A DNA stretch of 11,189 nt from Baffinella frigidus (Eukaryota > Cryptophyceae > Cryptomonadales > Baffinellaceae): assembly GCA_026770585.1 (NCBI GenBank), contig MU646418.1, forward strand, positions 598,932 to 610,120, in the 5' to 3' direction. The notes under the pieces are model-generated. The model searched no databases. It saw only the letters and a program-made list of their open reading frames with translations, and was not told where the DNA came from. This document shows, piece by piece, positions 7,171-11,189 of the stretch. The translations under genes were made by a program, and so were the position numbers. Positions within the stretch are counted from its first letter, which is position 1. Every line of letters begins with the position of its first letter.

Positions 7171-7229
7171 CTTCGACCGAGAAACATGCAAGGGGGGGCG
7201 GGGGGGGCGGGGAAGGGGGGGCAACATGC

Positions 7230-7308
7230 CTTGGAGGCGGGAGGCGTTGAGCTGGCGGAGCTTTTCAAAGGCCAGACTTGCTCCCGTCTTGAGCGCTTCG
7301 AACACATT
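7230..7308 (-). CDS. Exon D, internal coding exon (26 codons plus 1 base)
   Basis: The acceptor is ggttggttggcag|AAT, preceded by a CT-rich tract. The frame reads NVFEALKTGASLAFEKLRQL and then NASRLQ, a strongly amphipathic helix. The frame continues into a C-rich stretch (about 7195-7225) and then reaches a stop, so coding must end or shift before it. The best donor is CTCCAAG|GCATG, a GC donor leaving one base of the next codon; E supplies the matching two bases. An indel in the C runs is an alternative explanation. No domain is recognised. Confidence 0.48.
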
Positions 7309-7337
7309 CTGCCAACCAACCAGTGCGCCCCCCGTCA

Positions 7338-7349
7338 GAAAGAGAGAGG

Positions 7350-7385
<36 letters not shown>
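7338..7385. repeat. GA/CT microsatellite upstream of exon D
   Basis: Nearly pure GA dinucleotides on the plus strand, so CT on the minus strand. It ends about 30 nt before the predicted exon D acceptor (ggttggttggcag). It is well placed to act as a polypyrimidine tract. Confidence 0.85.
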
Positions 7386-7463
7386 CTTCGTTTTTGACAA
7401 CCGACAGACCCGAATCGACAGCATCACTGTGGATCGCTGCATCACGTCCGAGCCGCCATGACC
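7383..7463 (-). repeat. Family-4 repeat, copy 2, running into a CT tract
   Basis: Reverse complement of the sequence at 648-745. Shared blocks are CATGRCGGCYCGGACG, CAGTGATG, GATTCGGGTCT and GGTTGTCAA, followed by an A-rich GAAG and then a CT microsatellite. In this copy the minus-strand CT tract leads straight to the acceptor of exon D. Confidence 0.7.
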
Positions 7464-7558
7464 TATCAATCCCCGTGTCCCGGTAGCGTCAAATCTACCT
7501 TACTAGCACCCCGTCAAACACTTGACAAATCCGCCCCGCTGGTGGACAGCGCCATGAC

Positions 7559-7665
7559 TCATCCGGGTTGGGTGTGTGGCAGGAAAGGCGAGGATTCGTC
7601 AAAAGTGTTGAGTGCATCGACGAGTGCCTTGGCGACCTTCTCCACTCAACCGCTTCACTCAGAGC
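7559..7665 (-). pseudogene. Exon C, degraded or misread coding segment
   Basis: Two coding-like pieces lie end to end in different frames. From 7665 the frame reads ALSEAVE. From about 7642 a frame offset by two bases reads EKVAKALVDALNTFDESSPF, then HTQPG and a TGA stop at 7559-7561. Joined, they would make a smooth amphipathic helix like the other exons, so a small indel (real or a sequencing error) is the simplest explanation. An alternative is a shorter phase-0 exon starting at AG|GTC (7636). No (C/A)AG|GT donor is visible, so this could be the last exon of one gene, an exon with an unusual donor, or a dead exon. Confidence 0.38.
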
Positions 7666-7887
7666 CTCTGCACCCTACTCAGCGACGAACCCCTTATCCT
7701 AGCCCCCAGCCCCTGAACCCGATACCGGGAAACCCAAAGCCAAAAATCACAATGAGAGGGCACAATGAGAGCGCAACGTGCACAGCGGAAATCCAGTGAC
7801 AGAGAGAACCTTGATGATTGATTCCATAGCGGGATGGCGGCCACCAGCCCCCTTCCTTCAAAAGGAGGGTTGCGACGAACCCGATTA

Positions 7888-8006
7888 CAGGGGTATCTTG
7901 AATACCAGAATCCGCACCCCCACCTGGCATTGCCCTACAACCCTGGGGATAGGCCTACTGTAGGCTCCTGGGGGCTTGCGGGTTCTTGTATTCGAGATAC
8001 CCCTTC
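7888..8006. repeat. Hairpin element in intron B-C
   Basis: Inverted repeat with arms at about 7888-7926 and 7965-8006. The outer arms read AGGGGTATCTTGAATAC and, as reverse complement, AAGGGGTATCTCGAATAC. The inner arms end in CACCTGG and CTCCTGG. The loop (about 7927-7964) has a smaller CTAC...GTAG pairing. It resembles a MITE or structured intron element; no second copy was seen in the window. Confidence 0.6.
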
Positions 8007-8102
8007 AAGGTGTGATGCTCAATGGGGGATGGCAAAGTATACCACATGTTGTTCACTGCAGAGTACCCAACGTTTGGTGTGCACTTCTCAATCGGGCTCA
8101 AC

Positions 8103-8273
8103 TTGACATTTCAACAACGAATTGTGAATCCATGGTACAAACACGTGTGCGCACCACCGAGATTGAGACAAAGGTGCGCCCAAAATACCCTCAGGCCTGT
8201 AAAGTTGGTACAACCCCGGTGAATAGATGGCTAAATCTATTTCATTGATTTTTCAACATATGCCCTGGCGCGG
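8103..8273 (+). repeat. Family-2 dispersed repeat, copy 2
   Basis: About 170 bp in the same orientation as 1936-2107. Shared blocks include TTGACATTYCAACAACGA at the start, ATGGTACAAA, CCGGTGAMTAGATGGCT, an AATCTAYTTMATTGA block, and CCTGGCG at the end. The spacing between blocks is largely conserved with scattered small indels, so the two copies are clearly homologous but old. There is no coding potential. Confidence 0.75.
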
Positions 8274-8894
8274 AGTGTCACTTGGGCGTAGCCTCTCGCT
8301 CAAACAATGCGGTTTACCAACAGGGCCCAAACGCCCCCGTTGGCACGCCCTGACAGCTGTGAGGGCGTTTCGAGGGATGCGAGTCGGATGAGGTTTCAGG
8401 AAATAGATACCCAGAACTCTGCCGACCCAAGGCGACTTGTGTTCCCTGACTATTCTCAAACATCGGCTGGGTCTGTGGTACAAATCCGTGACCTTTGGGG
8501 CGAAAAGGAACACCTTCACACGGAATTGGTGAGACGAGATGAGACAGTGACAGAGCTAGAGTTTGAATGAGGTCCATGACCAAGAGCTGGTCGGTCTCGG
8601 GCTCCCGACAAGTCCCGGGCCCGTCTAGACGAGCGGTGCGGGATGTCACGCGCACTGCTCGCCCCAGCGTCGCGCTCCCGATGCTGGGATTAGACGAGCC
8701 CCAGCACGGTGCACGCAACTCATTTGAATCGCGTCCTTTAGGTCCTTCAGGTTTCATCGACCCAACAATAGGCGGACGCATAACCCCACCGTGTGCCTCG
8801 GGCTCAGCACAACCGGCTGAGTGGGCAGGCCCACAGGGGGTACCGTCCTGACCAAAGTCCAGAACGATACCCAGGGCCCGAATGACGCTAGGCG

Positions 8895-9073
8895 GATAGA
8901 GCGCTTGCGGGAAAACTTGTCGGATTTTTGGGGATTTTTTCCAGAAATTCAGAGCTTTTGTACCAGGACGTGACATGGGACCGGTCCATCGAAACGATTC
9001 TGGTACAAATTCTCTGAGATTCTGAAAACATTTCTCGTTGAAACCCGATAAGTTTTTCCGCAAGCGCTCTACC
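8895..9073. repeat. Hairpin element abutting the 5' splice site of intron B-C
   Basis: An imperfect inverted repeat. Arm 8895-8966 pairs with arm 9000-9073 at roughly three quarters identity. The outermost part, TAGAGCGCTTGCGG, matches exactly, and both inner arm ends carry TTTGTACCAG. The loop is about 33 nt. On the minus strand the element begins at the exon B donor, so the intron's first bases are also the tip of the repeat arm. This is the arrangement expected if a MITE-like element with terminal inverted repeats had created or extended the intron. No open reading frame for a transposase is present. Confidence 0.6.
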
Positions 9074-9243
9074 TTGTCGACGCTCCAGGTCATGGCCGAC
9101 TTGATGATGCCGGCTGTGAGCTTGGCCCCGACGGCGAGAGCCGCCTGCTTCTCGCCGTGGTTTCGCGCCGACTCGTTGCCGATCTCCACGCAGTTGAGCC
9201 GCGTGTTCAGCAGCGCTACGGGCATCCCGCGCCGTCCAAGCTC
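9073..9243 (-). CDS. Exon B, internal coding exon (57 codons)
   Basis: One of the best-defined exons. The acceptor ccaatctctctacag|GAG has a good pyrimidine tract, and the donor is GACAAG|gtagag. The 171 bases are phase 0 at both ends. The peptide begins ELGRRGMPVALLNTRLN, continues with CVEIGNESARNHGEKQAAL, and ends KLTAGIIKSAMTWSVDK, so it is mostly amphipathic helix with a GNESARNH turn near residues 22-29. No family is recognised. The same frame stays open past the donor to 8314, giving a 303-codon open frame. The downstream part is taken as intron, because its first ~180 bases form a large inverted repeat and its composition changes. Confidence 0.62.
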
Positions 9244-9294
9244 CTGTAGAGAGATTGGTCCTTTACTGTCTATCTACCGTAACACAGGCTACCG

Positions 9295-9442
9295 TAACAC
9301 ATACTTACCCTCCACACATACTCCTTCGGCCGGCCCCCGGCGCAGGAAGTATGCTGAAGGGTGGACACCTTAACACATACCTACCCTCCACACATACTCA
9401 ATCGGTCCGGCCCTGACGGGTATGTGTTAGGGTAGGTCCACT
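9295..9442 (+). repeat. Tandem pair of about 75-bp hairpin-forming units
   Basis: Units at 9295-9369 and 9371-9442 share TAACACATACYTACCCTCCA followed by CACATACTC. Each carries a partly complementary right half (GGAAGTATG...GGGTGGA; GGGTATGTGTTAGGGTAGG), so each can fold back. They sit 50-200 nt upstream of the exon B acceptor on the minus strand. The word TACCGTAACACA also occurs twice at about 9275-9300. Confidence 0.75.
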
Positions 9443-9626
9443 GTATTGCCAGACAACCAGCGTCAGCATCGCACATGCTACGCATTGTGCCTCTTACTGT
9501 ACCCCGTGTCGGCCGCTCATATGAGCATTTTCCGGATGGATTTTAACTCCACCTCCTACAGATGGATTCCAACTCCCCCCCAAGCTCCTGTACCAAGGTG
9601 TCCATCCGTCAGCCGCAACCACACAG

Positions 9627-9772
9627 GCCAGGATACGAGCCCTGATACAGATTGTGAGGAACAGTCGAGCAACACAGATTGCGAGGCTCATGTTGAGTAA
9701 AGCAGACTTGGTCTATGCATGTGAGGCCGTAGCCCTTGGCGCGAGGCTCCACGCAGCCCTAAGCGGGGTCTC
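9627..9772 (-). repeat. Family-3 dispersed repeat, copy 2
   Basis: Reverse complement of 4628-4773 with moderate divergence. Unlike copy 1, it is not followed by a GA/CT microsatellite, which suggests that the satellite either expanded later at copy 1 or was lost here. Confidence 0.8.
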
Positions 9773-10739
9773 AGCCTGGCCATGGGATAACGAGGCCAGG
9801 GGATGACTCAAGCCGACAAGAGCCCCTGCGCCTGCCATAGAGTGAGAAAAGTTTATTGGATACCCAGGTCACGACTTCCTGTAAGTTAGAGAGGGGAATG
9901 CGAACGAGCGAGGCAGGAAAAAGTTGACATCTTGAGTACAAACACGTCAACTTTTCTACTGAAGGTGTCAACTTTGCCCGTTGTTTTTGAGCTGGCCGTG
10001 TTCCCTGAGCACCGCTGTAGACAAGTTTTCAGAGGAGTTGACTGCAGAAACATGAATGGACAAATAGAAACGCCCGTCGCTGAACGGCAGTGGGTTGCAG
10101 TAGCCACCCTGGACCGGACTTGCAGCCAATCCCGAATAACCCTCTATTGCAAAAATTGACAGGATTTGTACCACTACAATACTTATTAGACCTTTTTGTA
10201 CCAGATCCATTAATCACGGGGGACTGCTTTGAGCAGTCCATCGCCCTTGAAAATGACAAAATTGACTTAAGAATGCTTCGAGGTCCGCTCCAGGGCGGTG
10301 CTTCTGCCCACGTCTGTTCCTCGGAGGTGCTGATATAATATCCTTTCAAGTTTTAATCCAACTATTTACCAGCAACGAGATTTACTGCACACACGTCTGC
10401 TGTTACTGCGAGGAAGCGTTGTGGGGCGTGTCTTTGGGAGGCTTCCAACCCTAGCACTCGAGGCGACCCGTGACCCCTTGGTCAATGTGGGGCGCTGGGG
10501 TTGTCTGTCTAGAGTACGTGTGTCCCGAGAAACGTCCATCCTCCCCAACCACTTCTTTGGAACGTGACCGAGCCGCGGGCAACTCTCCCTTGAAACAGCG
10601 TTCACCGGGTTGAAGAAAGGTCCAAAGATCGCCTCGCCACTTAGCAGCCATCGAGGGCTTCGGGGAAATCGCCTCTTGTACCAGCGGGCATGGCCAGCAG
10701 TAACGTCACCAAACTCCCCCGGCTTTCCGGGCGAGACGG

Positions 10740-10827
10740 GGTGGTGTGGCTGGTGAGTGGGAGGCCTCCCGGGTGGTGTGGCTGGTGAGTGGGAGGCATG
10801 AGGTGGTGTGGCTGGTGAGTGGGAGGC
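10740..10827 (+). repeat. 30-32 bp minisatellite, three copies
   Basis: GGTGGTGTGGCTGGTGAGTG plus GGAGGC is repeated at 10740, 10772 and 10802 with no change in the 26-base core. The short spacers differ. It lies in intron A-B. Confidence 0.9.
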
Positions 10828-10858
10828 CTCGCTCGAGCGAGACGGAACGCAGTGGCTT

Positions 10859-10947
10859 CCACTCGCTGGTCTCCACGGGGCAAGTTCCCCCGGACATCCG
10901 GGGGAAATCACGCACCGCTTCGAGTCTGTTAGTACAAATCGAATCCT
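10859..10947 (+). repeat. Family-5 dispersed repeat, copy 2
   Basis: Direct copy of 6540-6628. It includes a perfect inverted repeat, TTCCCCCGGA-CA-TCCGGGGGAA (10885-10906). On the minus strand it lies about 40 nt inside the intron after the exon A donor and contains a branch-site-like TACTAAC. Confidence 0.75.
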
Positions 10948-10988
10948 TGAAACTCCTTGTAAAAGATGGTGATTGGGGGGGACGGGAC

Positions 10989-11081
10989 CTTGGATCGGCG
11001 AAGGAGCGCACGACGCGTGGCTTCCAACTCGGTGCGGATGCTCACTTTCGCGGCCTTGAAGTCAAATCCGCGGTAGGTCGC
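10989..11081 (-). CDS. Exon A, internal coding exon (31 codons)
   Basis: The most upstream exon seen. The acceptor is ctggctggcag|GCG and the donor is TCCAAG|gtcccg. The 93 bases start and end between codons. The peptide opens ATYRGFDFKAAKVS and ends ELEATRRALLRRSK, a basic, probably helical segment with alternating charged and hydrophobic residues. No domain is recognised. Because it begins at an acceptor rather than a start codon, the 5' end of the gene should lie beyond the right edge of the window. The intron upstream contains a 14-base C run and a duplicated GTGAGGTRAACCCTA unit. Boundaries are predicted from splice signals and frame only. Confidence 0.55.
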
Positions 11082-11189
11082 CTGCCAGCCAGGTGCCGTA
11101 ATTCAATAGTGAACTGCCTTCCCCCCTGTGAACCCCCCCCCCCCCCTGTGAGGTAAACCCTACCGTGAGGTGAACCCTATTTTACGGAC

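Larger units (their letters stand above)
7666..9072 (-). other. Intron B-C (about 1.4 kb), repeat-filled
   Basis: Predicted intron between exon B and the uncertain exon C. It contains the donor-proximal hairpin (8895-9073), a second hairpin (7888-8006) and the downstream copy of the family-2 repeat (8103-8273). An inverted AGACGAGC-type motif also lies around 8626-8696. The minus-strand stretch near 8450-8610 is open and has a helix-like piece (DQLLVMDLIQTLALSLS), but no convincing acceptor and donor pair, so it is not called. The remainder has no recognised feature. Confidence 0.45.
9244..10988 (-). other. Intron A-B (1745 bp), repeat-filled
   Basis: Predicted intron from donor gtcccg (10988) to acceptor ccaatctctctacag (9244). 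It carries a family-5 repeat copy (10859-10947), a three-copy minisatellite (10740-10827), a family-3 repeat copy (9627-9772), a tandem pair of hairpin units (9295-9442) and an inverted repeat with arms reading AAAAGTTGAC and GTCAACTTTT around 9919-9957. Several copies of the GGTACAAA/TTTGTACC word are present. One weak micro-exon candidate (about 9840-9888) is described under findings. Nothing else coding was supported. Confidence 0.5.
873..11081 (-). other. Minus-strand multi-exon gene model, partial at both ends, product unknown
   Basis: This joins the exon calls listed separately (A to M, high to low coordinates). What is seen: short GC-rich segments on one strand, each open in one frame, lacking stop codons, and encoding Ala/Leu/Glu-rich amphipathic helix-like peptides. 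Acceptors are mostly CAG|G and donors mostly (C/A)AG|GT. Nearly all segments are a whole number of codons and start and end between codons, so they can be joined without a frame break. Exceptions are C (frameshift-like), D/E (phase 1 through a GC donor) and M (phase 1 donor). The visible product is about 520 residues with no obvious signal peptide or transmembrane segment. No catalytic motif or known domain is recognised. The helical repeat style would suit a scaffold, coiled-coil or lipid-binding protein, but that is a guess. Two adjacent genes on the same strand cannot be excluded, because C ends in an in-frame stop. Confidence 0.55.

Noticed and set aside
8450-8610. Possible exon encoding DQLLVMDLIQTLALSLS
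   Set aside because: The frame is open, but no convincing acceptor and donor were found in compatible phase.
10366-10911. 181-codon minus-strand open frame with HSPATPP repeats
   Set aside because: The repeats come from the 30-32 bp minisatellite. No acceptor/donor pair and no coding-like composition around it.

Overview
This window looks like eukaryotic nuclear DNA with no complete conventional gene. No prokaryotic operon, rRNA, tRNA, CRISPR array or classical transposase gene was seen, and the long open frames are mostly chance frames crossing microsatellites. Read on the minus strand, it shows a chain of short, GC-rich, helix-forming coding segments. Most are bounded by AG acceptors and (C/A)AG|GT donors in the same codon phase. 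I interpret them as about a dozen internal exons of one intron-dominated minus-strand gene, running from about 11081 down to about 873. Neither the first nor the last exon is identified, so the gene probably extends past one or both window edges. About 520 codons are visible, in exons of 18 to 65 codons. The protein is not recognised. It is rich in Ala, Leu, Glu and Lys, looks almost entirely alpha-helical, and has at least one internally repeated motif (DVGAxIAT, in the exons at 5821-5982 and 1482-1652).

Layout on the minus strand, from 5' to 3': exon A (10989-11081); a 1.75 kb intron; exon B (9073-9243); a 1.4 kb intron; a degraded or uncertain exon C (7559-7665); exons D and E (7230-7308, 7112-7170), separated by a possible 59-bp GC-AG intron; a 1.1 kb intron; exons F (5821-5982), G (5479-5622), H (4879-5019) and I (4442-4495); a 0.9 kb intron; exons J (3413-3532) and K (2888-2986); a 1.2 kb intron; exons L (1482-1652) and M (873-1068). 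The last 870 bases (1-872) hold repeats only.

The introns are assembled from a small set of dispersed repeats. These include hairpin elements with 30-70 nt arms (1806-1935, 4335-4424, 7888-8006, 8895-9073), four families present as two diverged copies each, tandem minisatellites, and CT/GA, AT, CATA and AAAAATC microsatellites. Several introns begin with degenerate CCCTAA-like tracts (TTTAGGG-like on the plus strand). In at least two introns a minus-strand CT microsatellite sits just upstream of the acceptor and could serve as the polypyrimidine tract.

Organism: TTTAGGG-like telomeric vocabulary, G as the usual first exon base after the AG acceptor, possible GC donors, and long simple-repeat-rich introns between tiny exons together suggest a protist or alga with a large repetitive genome. 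A dinoflagellate is the best guess, with a haptophyte or another repeat-rich alga as alternatives. This is inference from sequence style, not from a recognised gene. Exon boundaries are predictions and need transcript evidence.
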